From assembly GCA_000955795.1 (NCBI GenBank), contig JYOB01000010.1, positions 195,637 through 259,636 of the forward strand: 64,000 nucleotides of DNA, in the 5' to 3' direction. This document shows, piece by piece, positions 44,988-55,634 of this stretch. The stretch comes from Burkholderiaceae bacterium 26. Its GTDB lineage: Bacteria; Pseudomonadota; Gammaproteobacteria; Burkholderiales; Burkholderiaceae. The translations under genes were made by a program, and so were the position numbers. Numbering within the stretch: the stretch's first letter is position 1; every line of letters begins with the position of its first letter. Under the pieces are notes generated by a model. It did not search any database and was not told the DNA's origin. It saw only the letters and a list, made by a program, of their open reading frames with translations.

Positions 44988-45737
44988 TTATCCCAGCATG
45001 GCGGGCAGGCACACGCCCGCCGGCTGGTGGATCACCAGATCGGCCGTTGCATCCAGCGCGCTAGGCTCCGGATTCACGACGATCACCTTGGCGCCGTGGT
45101 CCTTTGCCAACCCCGGCAGCCCGGCCGCCGGATACACCATGCCGGACGTGCCCACAACCAGGCATACGTCACACGTGTTGGCGGCCTCTTCAGCGCGGTA
45201 GTTCGCCACGAGCGGCAGTTGCTCGCCAAACCACACCACGCCTGGGCGCAGCATCGCGCCACACGTCGCACAACGCGGCGGCCTGCCTGGCACGGCCGTG
45301 GCGACATCGCATTTGCCGCAGCCGCCAAGCCACTTGTTGGCGAACAGGTTGCCATGCAGCTCGATCACGCCTTCGCTGCCGGCGCGCTGATGTAAGCCAT
45401 CGACGTTCTGCGTGACGAGCGTCACCGTCTTGCGCTTGGCCAGCGCGGCAATCGCCAGATGGGCGGGATTCGGCTGCGCCTGCAGCACGCGCTCGCGGCG
45501 CTCCTGATACCAGTCCCACACCATGCGCGGGTGCTTGCGGTACGCGGCCTCGGTGGCCATGTCTTCGGGGTTGAAGCGCGACCACAGGCCGGTCAATGCA
45601 TCACGAAACGTGGGCACGCCGGACTCGGCCGAAACGCCAGCCCCCGTCAGCACCATAACGTGCTGGGCGGCCTCGACCCAGGCGTGGGCCTGGGCCAATG
45701 CAGCCGCATCGGATGCGGCCGTGGGTTCGACGCGCAT
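44988..45737 (-). CDS. cobB: Sir2-family NAD-dependent protein deacylase (predicted desuccinylase type)
   Basis: 249 residues. NAD-binding GAGVSAESGVPTFRD (about 33-47), TQNVDGLHQRAG, catalytic His128 in ELHGN, and a zinc-binding set C140, C143, C156, C159. Tyr77 and Arg80 in WYQERR occupy the positions of the Tyr-x-x-Arg pair that gives E. coli CobB and SIRT5 their desuccinylase activity, so removal of succinyl or malonyl groups is predicted in addition to acetyl groups. Its ATG overlaps the rlmB stop (TAATG), so the two are coupled. Confidence 0.9.
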   Translation of the reverse strand: MRVEPTAASDAAALAQAHAWVEAAQHVMVLTGAGVSAESGVPTFRDALTGLWSRFNPEDMATEAAYRKHPRMVWDWYQERRERVLQAQPNPAHLAIAALAKRKTVTLVTQNVDGLHQRAGSEGVIELHGNLFANKWLGGCGKCDVATAVPGRPPRCATCGAMLRPGVVWFGEQLPLVANYRAEEAANTCDVCLVVGTSGMVYPAAGLPGLAKDHGAKVIVVNPEPSALDATADLVIHQPAGVCLPAMLG

Positions 45738-46489
45738 TACTTCTTGGCAGGTGCCGCTGCGCGTTGGCGCACAGCTTCAAACAGGCACACGCCGCTGGCC
45801 ACCGACACGTTCAGGCTTTCCACGCTGCCCGCCATCGGAATGCTGACCAGCGCGTCGCACGTCTCGCGCGTGAGGCGACGCATGCCCTCACCTTCGGCGC
45901 CCATCACGATGGCAATGGGGCCCTTGAAGTCTGCCTGATAGAGATCCTGTTCGGCTTCGTCTGCCGTGCCGATCACCCACACGCCACGTTCCTGCAGCTC
46001 GCGCAGCGTGCGCGCCAGGTTGGTCACGGTGATGTACGGGACGGTTTCGGCCGCGCCGCTGGCCACCTTGGCGACCGTCGTGTTGATGCCAACGCTGCGG
46101 TCCTTCGGTGCAATCACGGCATGCGCGCCGGCAGCATCGGCCACCCGCAGGCACGCGCCCAGGTTATGCGGATCGGTCACACCGTCGAGCACCAGCAGCA
46201 GCGGCGTACCTTCAATGCCGTCGAGCAGTTCATCAAGATTGAGCGCCAGCGACAGTGACTCTGCCTTGGCAACCACGCCCTGGTGGCGGTCGGTGCCGGC
46301 GATGCCGCGCAGGCGGTCGGCGTCAGCGGGGATGAGACGCACGCCCGCTGCTTCCGCCACTTTCAGGAAATCCTGCATGCGGCGGTCGCGGCGGTTGGCC
46401 TCGAAGTAGATTTCGTCGATCGACTTGGCGCCGTGGCGCAGTCGGGCGGTAACGGCATGAAAGCCGATGAGGAGCTTGGATTTAGACAT
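45737..46489 (-). CDS. rlmB: 23S rRNA (guanosine-2'-O-)-methyltransferase RlmB
   Basis: 250 residues. An N-terminal substrate-binding domain (about 1-75, [25 protein letters not shown]) and a SPOUT methyltransferase domain with [30 protein letters not shown] and [16 protein letters not shown] (the knot). It methylates G2251 of 23S rRNA. It follows rnr by about 40 bases, the same order as in E. coli, and is coupled to the sirtuin gene. Confidence 0.95.
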   Translation of the reverse strand: MSKSKLLIGFHAVTARLRHGAKSIDEIYFEANRRDRRMQDFLKVAEAAGVRLIPADADRLRGIAGTDRHQGVVAKAESLSLALNLDELLDGIEGTPLLLVLDGVTDPHNLGACLRVADAAGAHAVIAPKDRSVGINTTVAKVASGAAETVPYITVTNLARTLRELQERGVWVIGTADEAEQDLYQADFKGPIAIVMGAEGEGMRRLTRETCDALVSIPMAGSVESLNVSVASGVCLFEAVRQRAAAPAKK

Positions 46490-46528
46490 GGCGCGATTGT
46501 ACCCGTCTGCCCACGCTCCCCGCCCGCT

Positions 46529-49123
46529 TTAACGCCCCTTGGTCTTGCGCGGGGCCTGGCCTGCTGCCTTGCGCGGCGCGGCGGTCTTGGCGCCGCCCTT
46601 GGGCTTCGTGCTGCGCGCCGGCTGCTTCTTGCGCGCTGGCTTGGCGTGGGCATGGCCCGGGGGCAGCGCACGGCCACCCGGCTCGAACACCGGCTGCTCT
46701 TCGATAACGCGATCGAGCGTCTCGTCGAACGACTCCTCCGGTTTGGCCGTACCGCCCAGCAATGCGGCTAACTGGCGCGGTTTCTTGCGGCCAACCGAGG
46801 GCGCCGGCGTTGCCCCGGCGGGCTGACGCGCGGTCGCGGCTTCCGGCGCACCGGTCACCTTGGCCGGGCGCAGCGCCTTGGTTGAAGGCTCCTGGATCAG
46901 GCGGAAATCCATCTTCCGGGCATCCAGATCCACGCGCAGCAACTGCACGCGCACGCGGTCGGTCAGGCGATAACGGATGCCCGTGCGTTCGCCGCGCAGT
47001 TCGTTGCGGGCTTCGTCGTATTGGAAGTAATCGCTGCCCAGCTCGGTCACGTGTACCAAGCCTTCCACGTACAGCTCGTCGAGCTGCACAAAGATGCCGA
47101 ACGATGTGACAGCGCTGACGGTGCCCGAGAACTCGTTGCCGAGCTTGTCGCGCATGAAATAGCACTTGAGCCAGGCTTCGACATCGCGCGAGGCTTCGTC
47201 GGCGCGACGTTCGTTGGTCGAACAGTGCACGCCCAGTTCATTCCAGATCGCTTCTGTCTTGGCCTTGTTGACGACCGCTGCCGGCACGCCTTTCTCGGCT
47301 TCGGCTTGCAAACGGCGCGCCTTGGGCGACAGCGCGCTATTCAACTGAACGCCCGGTGCCATCGCCGGCACGTAGCGCGTGCGATGCAGGATCGCCTTGA
47401 TGGAGCGATGGACCAGCAAATCCGGATAGCGGCGGATCGGGCTGGTGAAGTGCGCATATGCCTCATACGCAAGGCCAAAGTGGCCGATGTTGTCCGGACT
47501 GTAAACCGCTTGCTGCATCGAGCGCAGCAGCATGGTCTGCAGCATCGGCGCGTCTGGACGCGCTGCCACTTTTTCCATCAGTTCTGCGTAATCGGCAGCC
47601 TGCGGCTTGTCGCCACCACCCAGCGTCAAGCCGCTCGTTTTCAGGAAGGCCCGCAGCGCCTGCAGCTTTTCTTCCGTCGGGCCAGCGTGGATGCGGTACA
47701 GCGCCGGATGTTTGTACTTCTCCAGCATCTCGGCCGCGCAGACGTTGGCCGTCAGCATGCACTCCTCGATCAGCCTGTGCGCGTCGTTGCGGGTGCGCGG
47801 CAGGATCTGCTCGATCTTGCCCTGCGCGTTGCAAACGATGTACGTCTCGGTGGTGTCGAAGTCGATCGCGCCACGCTCGCGGCGCGCCTTGAGCAGCGTC
47901 TGATACAGCTCGTACAGGTCCTGCAGATGCGGCACCAGCGGCGCCCGCTTGGCAGCCTCCGGACCCTTCACGTTCGACAGAATCGCCCAGACCTCGTTGT
48001 AGGTCAGGCGTGCCTTCGAATGCATCACCGCCGGGTAGAACTGATAAGCCTTGATCTCGCCCTTGGCCGTGATCACCGCGTCGCAAACCATGCACAGACG
48101 GTCCACTTCCGGATTCAATGAGCACAAGCCGTTGGAGAGCTTCTCCGGCAGCATCGGGATCACGCGGCGCGGGAAATAGACCGAGGTCGCGCGATCAATG
48201 GCGTCTGCATCCAGCGGATGTCCGGGCCGCACGTAATGCGACACGTCGGCAATCGCCACGATCAGACGCCAGCCCTTGGTGCGGCCGATCTTGACAGGCT
48301 CCGCGTAGACGGCGTCATCGAAGTCGCGTGCATCTTCACCGTCGATGGTGACGAGCGACACATCGCGCAAGTCGATGCGACCAGCCAGATCGGCATCACG
48401 GACCACGTCGGGCAGCGCTTCCGCCTCGCGCTGCGTCGGCTCAGAAAACTCGTGCGGCACGCCGTACTTGCGCACGGCGATTTCGATCTCCATGCCAGGA
48501 TCGTCAATCTCACCCAGCACTTCGACCACGCGGCCGATCGGTTGTACGTAGCGGTCCGGATATTCCAGGATCTCAACGCTTACCACTTGGCCGACCTTGG
48601 CCTTGCCCTGCCCCTTCGGGGCAATCAGGATGTCGCGGCCCAGGCGCTTGTCTTCCGGCGCCACAACCAGCGTGCCGCTTTCCGACAGCAACCGCCCGAT
48701 GACGCGCTTGTTCGCCCGCTGCAGTATCTCGACGATCTGCCCTTCCGAGCGCCCGCGGCGGTCGTAGCCGACGGCACGCACCAAGGCGCGGTCACCGTGC
48801 ATGGCCTTCTGCATCTCGCGCTCGGGCAGGAAAATATCGGGCTCGCCGTCATCGCGCACGAAGAAGCCGAAGCCATCGCGATGGCCAATCACGCGCCCTT
48901 CGATGAAGTTGGGCTGGTGCGCCAGTTCGTAGCGCCCCTTGCGGTTGAGTTCGATCTGACCATCCCGCTCCATGGCGGTCAGACGCTTGATAAAGCCGTC
49001 ATGCTCCTTGCGCGTGACAGACAGCGTCTTGGCAATATCGGTAGCAGACAGCGGAGACCCCGACGTGCGCAGCACACCGAGGATTTCCTCGCGGCTTGGG
49101 ATCGGATAAGTCGGTTGATTCAA
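46529..49123 (-). CDS. rnr: Ribonuclease R
   Basis: 864 residues. Winged-helix N-terminus (about 1-70), two cold-shock domains, the RNB catalytic domain with DARDFDDAV (metal-binding Asp residues), SHYVRPGHPLD and the HFTSPIRRYPDLLVHR motif, then an S1 domain (VSAVTSFGIFVQLDELYVEG). The C-terminal 110 residues are a basic Lys/Ala/Pro/Arg tail typical of RNase R that helps it unwind structured RNA. It degrades structured RNA and matures tmRNA. It is divergent from the tRNA-Leu gene. Confidence 0.96.
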   Translation of the reverse strand: MNQPTYPIPSREEILGVLRTSGSPLSATDIAKTLSVTRKEHDGFIKRLTAMERDGQIELNRKGRYELAHQPNFIEGRVIGHRDGFGFFVRDDGEPDIFLPEREMQKAMHGDRALVRAVGYDRRGRSEGQIVEILQRANKRVIGRLLSESGTLVVAPEDKRLGRDILIAPKGQGKAKVGQVVSVEILEYPDRYVQPIGRVVEVLGEIDDPGMEIEIAVRKYGVPHEFSEPTQREAEALPDVVRDADLAGRIDLRDVSLVTIDGEDARDFDDAVYAEPVKIGRTKGWRLIVAIADVSHYVRPGHPLDADAIDRATSVYFPRRVIPMLPEKLSNGLCSLNPEVDRLCMVCDAVITAKGEIKAYQFYPAVMHSKARLTYNEVWAILSNVKGPEAAKRAPLVPHLQDLYELYQTLLKARRERGAIDFDTTETYIVCNAQGKIEQILPRTRNDAHRLIEECMLTANVCAAEMLEKYKHPALYRIHAGPTEEKLQALRAFLKTSGLTLGGGDKPQAADYAELMEKVAARPDAPMLQTMLLRSMQQAVYSPDNIGHFGLAYEAYAHFTSPIRRYPDLLVHRSIKAILHRTRYVPAMAPGVQLNSALSPKARRLQAEAEKGVPAAVVNKAKTEAIWNELGVHCSTNERRADEASRDVEAWLKCYFMRDKLGNEFSGTVSAVTSFGIFVQLDELYVEGLVHVTELGSDYFQYDEARNELRGERTGIRYRLTDRVRVQLLRVDLDARKMDFRLIQEPSTKALRPAKVTGAPEAATARQPAGATPAPSVGRKKPRQLAALLGGTAKPEESFDETLDRVIEEQPVFEPGGRALPPGHAHAKPARKKQPARSTKPKGGAKTAAPRKAAGQAPRKTKGR

Positions 49124-49140
49124 TTTTTTCTTCTAGAGTG

Positions 49141-49169
49141 TTGACAGGATCGCTGGACCCCGTAATAAT
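49141..49169 (+). promoter_or_regulatory. Promoter of tRNA-Leu
   Basis: Perfect -35 TTGACA (49141-49146), a 16-17 base spacer, and an AT-rich -10 TAATAAT (49163-49169). Start of transcription would be near 49176, just before the mature tRNA. Confidence 0.75.
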
Positions 49170-49193
49170 TACAGCTTCGGTACACGCACACCT

Positions 49194-49278
<85 letters not shown>

Positions 49279-49287
49279 GAGTTTAGG

Positions 49288-49320
49288 AACGGCGCAACGC
49301 AAGTTGCGCCGTTTTTCTTT
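49288..49320 (+). terminator. Intrinsic terminator of tRNA-Leu
   Basis: AACGGCGCAAC and GTTGCGCCGTT form an 11-pair stem with a GCAA tetraloop, followed by TTTCTTTT. Confidence 0.92.
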
Positions 49321-49651
49321 TCCGCGGCCGGATTGCCGTTGTTCAGTTGCTGATGCGACATTCCGCGAAGTGCGACGTGCATTGTGTCTTGGCTATCGCG
49401 CCAGGGCCGAGCCAGACTCACCGGACTCACCTGCCCCAAACGCTGGGTGGGCTCGAAGCCCAGTGCATCCACAAAGACACACCTCGCTTCGATCAACCGC
49501 GCACCTGGCATTGGACAACTCCTGCAAAGCCAATCCGTACGCGGGTTTCGGGCCAATATTGCTGCCCGTGACAGCAGGTTACCGAAGTGGCACGCACGAC
49601 GCAAGCCGCACACGCCACTCCATTCGCGCCTCGACGCAACCGACCAACGTC
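49321..49651. other. Intergenic region, no gene recognised
   Basis: About 330 bases between the tRNA terminator and the phosphoribosyltransferase gene. Frames in both directions look random; I see no convincing promoter, RNA or repeat. Confidence 0.6.
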
Positions 49652-50224
49652 TCAAACTGCCGGCGCCTCGCCGTTGCCGGCTGAACGTGACTTGCCGCGC
49701 TTGATCCAGGCCGCCAAGTTATGCGGGCGCAGCGTGTCGTACTCCTCGAACGGCTGATGGATCCACGGATTGGTCGCAAGAAACTGCACGGCATAATCAG
49801 GCTTGATCTTCGAGCATGCCTTGTGCCACAGCACAGCGGTACGCACGTCAGTCACGGCCGGATAGCGCTCCTTCAGGTGACGCCCAACGCGCTCCAGCGT
49901 GATGCCCGAATCCACCAGATCATCCACCAACAGCACGCGGCCCGACAGCTCGCCACGGGTCATGGTGATGTATTGCGCGATGTCGAGATCTCCCTGCTGT
50001 GTGCCAGCGGCTTCGCGATAGCTGCTGGTCGCCAGGATGGCCAACGGCAGGTCGTAAATGCGCGAAAGCTGATCGCCAACGCGCAAGCCGCCGCGCGCCA
50101 GGCACAGGATCTTGTCAAATTTCCAGCCCGACTCGTGCACGACGAGCGCCAGGCGCTCGATCAGGCCGTGGTAGTCATCCCAAGACACCCACAGGTGCGA
50201 GTCGTCGTTGATCGGCTGGTTCAT
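49652..50224 (-). CDS. Phosphoribosyltransferase (hypoxanthine/xanthine type)
   Basis: 190 residues of the type I phosphoribosyltransferase fold. The PRPP loop is VLLVDDLVDSGIT at about 105-117, with ILCLARGGLRVGDQLS (about 44-59) as the PPi loop. This is similar to Gpt-type xanthine/hypoxanthine salvage enzymes, though base specificity is not certain. The ATG at 50224 is preceded by GAGGT; upstream frame to 50317 is non-coding-like. It lies about 115 bases after purA in the same direction, fitting a purine salvage role. Confidence 0.88.
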   Translation of the reverse strand: MNQPINDDSHLWVSWDDYHGLIERLALVVHESGWKFDKILCLARGGLRVGDQLSRIYDLPLAILATSSYREAAGTQQGDLDIAQYITMTRGELSGRVLLVDDLVDSGITLERVGRHLKERYPAVTDVRTAVLWHKACSKIKPDYAVQFLATNPWIHQPFEEYDTLRPHNLAAWIKRGKSRSAGNGEAPAV

Positions 50225-50299
50225 GGTGTACCTCTTCGTATCGTGAATGCGGCGTGAGTTGCCGCTATCGTGTTCTATGAAAAACGGCGCTCCATGCAA

Positions 50300-50326
50300 A
50301 TTCGCCCGGCGAATCACCGGGCGAAT
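50300..50326. repeat. Perfect hairpin between purA and the phosphoribosyltransferase gene
   Basis: ATTCGCCCGG and CCGGGCGAAT form a 10-pair stem with a 7-base loop. Only three T residues follow in the minus direction, so it may be a weak terminator or mRNA stabiliser. Confidence 0.5.
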
Positions 50327-50340
50327 CTGAGAGCAGCGCG

Positions 50341-51699
<1,359 letters not shown>

Positions 51700-51776
51700 T
51701 TAAAAACGTATTCTACCCTTGTTGCCAGGGCCTTCCCTGGAATTACCGGGTATTTACACAACGTTATGCAACAACT

Positions 51777-52940
51777 TCAGACCGAAGCGTTGCGGGGCTT
51801 GACGATCCAGCGACCGCCCTCTTCAACGAGTTGCCGATCGTAAGCGAACTCCTCCAGATCTTCCGGGTGGCCCGGCAGCGACTGGATGACAATCTCGCCC
51901 GCCGCGCGCAGCGCAGCGATCGCCTCACGAAGCTTGGCATCGCCCGACCAAGGTGCGTGGATGGCAGCGGCGCGCGCCTCCACCGGCGAAATGCCGGCGA
52001 CCTCACGCAGGTCCAGCGAAAAGCCGGTCGCCGGGCGAGCACGGCCGAAAGCCTCTCCGACCTTGTCATACCGGCCGCCACGTGCCACAGCATTCGGCAC
52101 ACCGGCCACATAGGCAGTAAACATCACACCACTGTGGTAGTGGTAGCCGCGCAGGTCGGCCAGGTCGATGTTGACGGTTGCACCGCCTGCGCGCTCGGCC
52201 AGCGTAGCCAAATCGTCCAGCGCACGTCCGATGGCGGGCAGCGCGGGCAACTGCTTACGCGCACGGTCCAGCACATCGACACCGCCGTACAGTGCCGGCA
52301 ACATGTTGATGGCGTCACGCTGTGTCGGCGGTAAGTCGGCCGTGATAGCGCGCAAAGCGGGGACATCCTTGGCGGCGAGCGCCGTGAAGAGGTCGTCCTG
52401 AAGGCCGACAGCAACCGGCGATTGTTCCAGCAACGCCGCCACCACCCCAACGTGGCAAAGGTCCAGGCGTACATCGGCCAGCCCCGCGCCCGATAGCGCG
52501 GCGAGCATCAGCTCCTGAATTTCCAGATCGGCTTCCAGGCCTGCATGGCCATAGATTTCGGCCCCAATCTGCAGCGGCTCGCGCGTGACGTGGAATCCAC
52601 TCGGGCGCGTATGCAATACCGATCCCGCATAGCAAAGACGCGTCACGCCAGCGCGGTTCAGCAAGTGGGCATCAATACGGGCGACTTGCGGCGTGATGTC
52701 GGCGCGCAGGCCGATGGTGCGGCCCGAAAGTTGATCGACCAGCTTGAACGTCTTCAGGTCCAGATCGTGACCGGTGCCCGAAAGCAGCGACTCGATGTAC
52801 TCCAGCATCGGGGGCATGACCAGTTCATAGCCGTAAGTGCGGAACAGGTCGAGCATGCGGCGGCGCAACTCTTCAATTTTGCGCGCCTCGGAAGGCAGCA
52901 CATCAGCAATGGATTCAGGCAGCAGCCAATTGGTCGGCAT
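51777..52940 (-). CDS. hisZ: ATP phosphoribosyltransferase regulatory subunit HisZ
   Basis: 387 residues, a histidyl-tRNA-synthetase-like paralogue lacking the anticodon domain and catalytic aminoacylation function. It begins [20 protein letters not shown] and contains motif 2-like segments [20 protein letters not shown] and a YYHSG-like [10 protein letters not shown] segment. HisZ activates the short form of HisG, which must be elsewhere in the genome. A true hisS is also in this window (61-62 kb), so the assignment is not ambiguous. The start at 52940 fits the HisZ N-terminus; the frame is open to 53033. Confidence 0.93.
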   Translation of the reverse strand: MPTNWLLPESIADVLPSEARKIEELRRRMLDLFRTYGYELVMPPMLEYIESLLSGTGHDLDLKTFKLVDQLSGRTIGLRADITPQVARIDAHLLNRAGVTRLCYAGSVLHTRPSGFHVTREPLQIGAEIYGHAGLEADLEIQELMLAALSGAGLADVRLDLCHVGVVAALLEQSPVAVGLQDDLFTALAAKDVPALRAITADLPPTQRDAINMLPALYGGVDVLDRARKQLPALPAIGRALDDLATLAERAGGATVNIDLADLRGYHYHSGVMFTAYVAGVPNAVARGGRYDKVGEAFGRARPATGFSLDLREVAGISPVEARAAAIHAPWSGDAKLREAIAALRAAGEIVIQSLPGHPEDLEEFAYDRQLVEEGGRWIVKPRNASV

Positions 52941-52998
52941 GGCGGTCTCGCTCGGGAGTCTTGGTACAGCAGAAATTCGTAAAAACGCAGGCAGTGCG

Positions 52999-53199
52999 CT
53001 AGCGATGCAGCAACCGCAGGAGGATGAGGCCAATCGCCATCGACACTAGGCCGATCACGCGAAGCTTTTCGTCCGGCAGCTCGGTCAGCGTCTGGAAGGC
53101 GCGTCGCCAGGCCCGTGGTGCCACGAACGGCAAGATGCCCTCGACTACGAGCACCAGCGCGCACGCTGCAAGCAAAACGGTGGGGAGTGACTCTTCCAT
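52999..53199 (-). CDS. DUF2065 small membrane protein (YjeT-like)
   Basis: 66 residues. Two membrane segments (about 4-22 and 45-63) around a short loop containing [23 protein letters not shown]2065 proteins sit between hflC and hisZ/purA in many proteobacteria; function is unknown but may relate to the HflKC complex. The ATG at 53199 is chosen over an upstream TTG at 53223. Confidence 0.85.
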   Translation of the reverse strand: MEESLPTVLLAACALVLVVEGILPFVAPRAWRRAFQTLTELPDEKLRVIGLVSMAIGLILLRLLHR

Positions 53200-53221
53200 G
53201 GGGTGCGGTTGGCGAACGAAC

Positions 53222-53245
53222 AAAACCCCGGCAAGCCGGGGTTTG
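53222..53245 (-). terminator. Terminator-like hairpin after hflC
   Basis: AAACCCCGG and CCGGGGTTT form a 9-pair stem around CAAG, followed by TTTTGTT in the minus direction. It separates hflC from the DUF2065 gene. Confidence 0.65.
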
Positions 53246-53275
53246 TCCGCCTCAAATGATCAGCGACGCATTGTA

Positions 53276-54190
53276 CTAGCGATGGCGCCCCGTCTGGGCA
53301 GCCGGCGCTGGCGCCGAGCCGCCGCCGTTCGGGCTGCGCATGTATTTGAAGAAATCGCTGTTCGGCTGCAGCACCATCACGTCCTTCCGATCGCGGAACG
53401 ATGCACGATACGCCTCCATGGAGCGCCAGAATGCGGCGAACTGCGGATCACGGCCAAACGCATCGGCGTAAATGTCAGCGGCGCGGGCGTCGCCCTCACC
53501 CTTGATCTTCTGCGCATCGCGGTAGGCATCGGCCAGGACGACTTCGCGCTGACGATCGGCATCGGCGCGGATTTTCTCGCCCTCTGCAGCACCCGTCGAA
53601 CGCAGCTCGTTGGCCACGCGCTTGCGCTCGGCTTCCATGCGGCGGTAGACCGATTCGGTCACGCTGGCCAGCAGGTCCACCCGCTTCAGACGCACGTCGA
53701 TGATGTCTACGCCGACCGACTTGCCGTACTCCTGCACGCCCTTGAGGATGCTCTGCATCACCGCTTCACGATCCGTCGATACCACGTCAGACACGGTGCG
53801 GCGCGCAAACTCATCGCGAGCGATGGAGTTGATCTTCTGCGTCATGCTGTCCTGCGCGAGGCGATTATCGCCCTTGAAGCTCACGTAGAACAGACGCGGA
53901 TCAGACACGCGCCACTTCACAAACCAGTCGACCAGCAGGTTCTTCTTTTCAGCCGTGATGAAACGATCGGCGCCGGCCACATCGATGGTCTGCAGGCGCT
54001 TATCCATGAACACCACGTTCTGCAGCGGCGGCGGAAGCTTGAAATGCAGCCCCGGCTCCTTGATGACCTGTTTGATCTCACCAAAGGCGAACACCACGGC
54101 GTACTGCCGCTGGTCCACCACGAACACCACCGACGAGAACACCGCCAGGGCAATGACCAGCGCCACGAAGGCAGAAATCAGACGATTCAT
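53276..54190 (-). CDS. hflC: FtsH protease modulator HflC
   Basis: 304 residues. One N-terminal membrane anchor (about 5-26) and a periplasmic SPFH/stomatin domain with FVVDQRQYAVVFAFGEIKQV. It assembles with HflK into a cage around FtsH and limits its proteolysis of membrane proteins. It follows hflK by 12 bases. Confidence 0.95.
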   Translation of the reverse strand: MNRLISAFVALVIALAVFSSVVFVVDQRQYAVVFAFGEIKQVIKEPGLHFKLPPPLQNVVFMDKRLQTIDVAGADRFITAEKKNLLVDWFVKWRVSDPRLFYVSFKGDNRLAQDSMTQKINSIARDEFARRTVSDVVSTDREAVMQSILKGVQEYGKSVGVDIIDVRLKRVDLLASVTESVYRRMEAERKRVANELRSTGAAEGEKIRADADRQREVVLADAYRDAQKIKGEGDARAADIYADAFGRDPQFAAFWRSMEAYRASFRDRKDVMVLQPNSDFFKYMRSPNGGGSAPAPAAQTGRHR

Positions 54191-54202
54191 AGTGCCCTCC
54201 TG

Positions 54203-55630
54203 TTAGCGCGAATCACGGTCACGGTTGCGCAGTGCTTCGCGCGAGCGCGAGTCTGCGTCATTGGCCGGTGACGGATTGGAGGGAGTCGGCACGCCTTGCG
54301 CAGACCCACTATCCTGGGGCGACGCACCAGGCGCGGCAGCCGAACGCGATGTATCGCCCTGCGTTTGCGCGATCAGCTTGTCCAGCGGCAGATACAACAG
54401 GCTGCCATTGCTCTGATCGACCAGCACTTTGGTCGAGTTGGCGTAAATGTCCTGCATGGTTTCCAGATAAATACGGTCGCGCGTGACCTGCGGCGCCTTC
54501 GCGTATTCGCGTTGCACCGACGCAAAGCGAGCCGCATCACCTTCCGCACGTGCGATGACCCGTGCCTTGTAGCCTTGCGCCTCTTCACCCAGACGTGCGG
54601 CCGTACCCTTGGCGCGGGGCACCACGTCGTTGGCATAAGCCTGACCTTCGGAGATGGCACGCTCGCGGTCCTGGCCCGCCTTGGTCACGTCATCGAACGC
54701 GGCCTGCACCTGCTCGGGCGGCTGCACGCTCTGCACGTTGACGCTAAGGATTCGGATGCCGGTCTTGTACGCCGACAAGATGCGTTGAATCGACTCGGCT
54801 AGGTTGCGGCCAACGGCATCGCGACCTTCGTACAGCACCGCGTCCATCTTGTTGCGGCCGACGATCTCGCGCACCGACGTCTCAGCCGCCTGCGTCACCA
54901 GTTCTTCATCGCCGCCGCGGTCCGTACGGTTGTAAAACAGGTAGTCGACGGGGTTGGCAATGTTGTACTGAACCGAGAACCGCACGTCGACGATGTTCTC
55001 GTCCTGCGTGAGCATCGACGAGTCTTTCAGGTTCGTGTCCTTGATCTGCGTCGTACGACCGATTTCAAGCGTACGCACACCCGACAGGTTCACGATCTCG
55101 TGCGATTCGATCGGATACGGCAAGCGCCAGTTGATACCTGGCGTTGCCAGATACTTGAAGCGGCCAAACTGCAGGATCACGCCAGTCTGGCCTTCCTGCA
55201 CGATAAAGAAACCGCTGGCCAGCCACAGGCCAACAAGCACCGCCAGCAGCACACCGACGCCCAGGCCTGAACCGCTTCGGCCGTTACCCGGACGCAGTGG
55301 CGTGGGGCCATCGTTACCGTTACCGCTATCCTTGCGACCGAACAGGTTATTCAGGCGGCGATTGAAGTCGCGCCACAACTCGTCGAGGTCGGGGGGGCCG
55401 TCCTGAGGCGGCTTGCTTTGACGCTTTGGCTCGTCTTTGCCTTCGCGCTCGGCGTTGTTGTCATCGCCGCGACCCCAGCGAGGATCGTTCAGCGAAAGCA
55501 GCACACGCAAGCGGTGCCACAAACCTCGCACGTTACGCGGCGAGGCTATGGAAGAAGACTGGGTCGAAATCTCGGGCATGAGCGGTCGGGCTTGTCCTGA
55601 TTGGCTGACTGCGAAGGAGTGACGGGGCAT
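54203..55630 (-). CDS. hflK: FtsH protease modulator HflK
   Basis: 475 residues from the ATG at 55630. A cytosolic, disordered, charged N-terminus (about 1-110, with DLDELWRDFNRRLNNLFGRK), a Gly-rich membrane segment (VGVLLAVLVGLWLASGFFIV), then the SPFH domain (EGQTGVILQFGRFKYLA) and a Ser/Pro-rich C-terminus. Partner of HflC. Two starts are possible: 55630, 4 bases after the hflX stop with a GAGGG ribosome site, or 55579 (MPEISTQSSS). I prefer the former for its ribosome site and coupling to hflX. Confidence 0.92.
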   Translation of the reverse strand: MPRHSFAVSQSGQARPLMPEISTQSSSIASPRNVRGLWHRLRVLLSLNDPRWGRGDDNNAEREGKDEPKRQSKPPQDGPPDLDELWRDFNRRLNNLFGRKDSGNGNDGPTPLRPGNGRSGSGLGVGVLLAVLVGLWLASGFFIVQEGQTGVILQFGRFKYLATPGINWRLPYPIESHEIVNLSGVRTLEIGRTTQIKDTNLKDSSMLTQDENIVDVRFSVQYNIANPVDYLFYNRTDRGGDEELVTQAAETSVREIVGRNKMDAVLYEGRDAVGRNLAESIQRILSAYKTGIRILSVNVQSVQPPEQVQAAFDDVTKAGQDRERAISEGQAYANDVVPRAKGTAARLGEEAQGYKARVIARAEGDAARFASVQREYAKAPQVTRDRIYLETMQDIYANSTKVLVDQSNGSLLYLPLDKLIAQTQGDTSRSAAAPGASPQDSGSAQGVPTPSNPSPANDADSRSREALRNRDRDSR

Positions 55631-55634
55631 TCTA

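Noticed and set aside
51777-52940. A second histidyl-tRNA synthetase gene
   Set aside because: It lacks the anticodon domain and catalytic motif details, is shorter, and sits before purA: it is HisZ. The true hisS is at 60968-62290.
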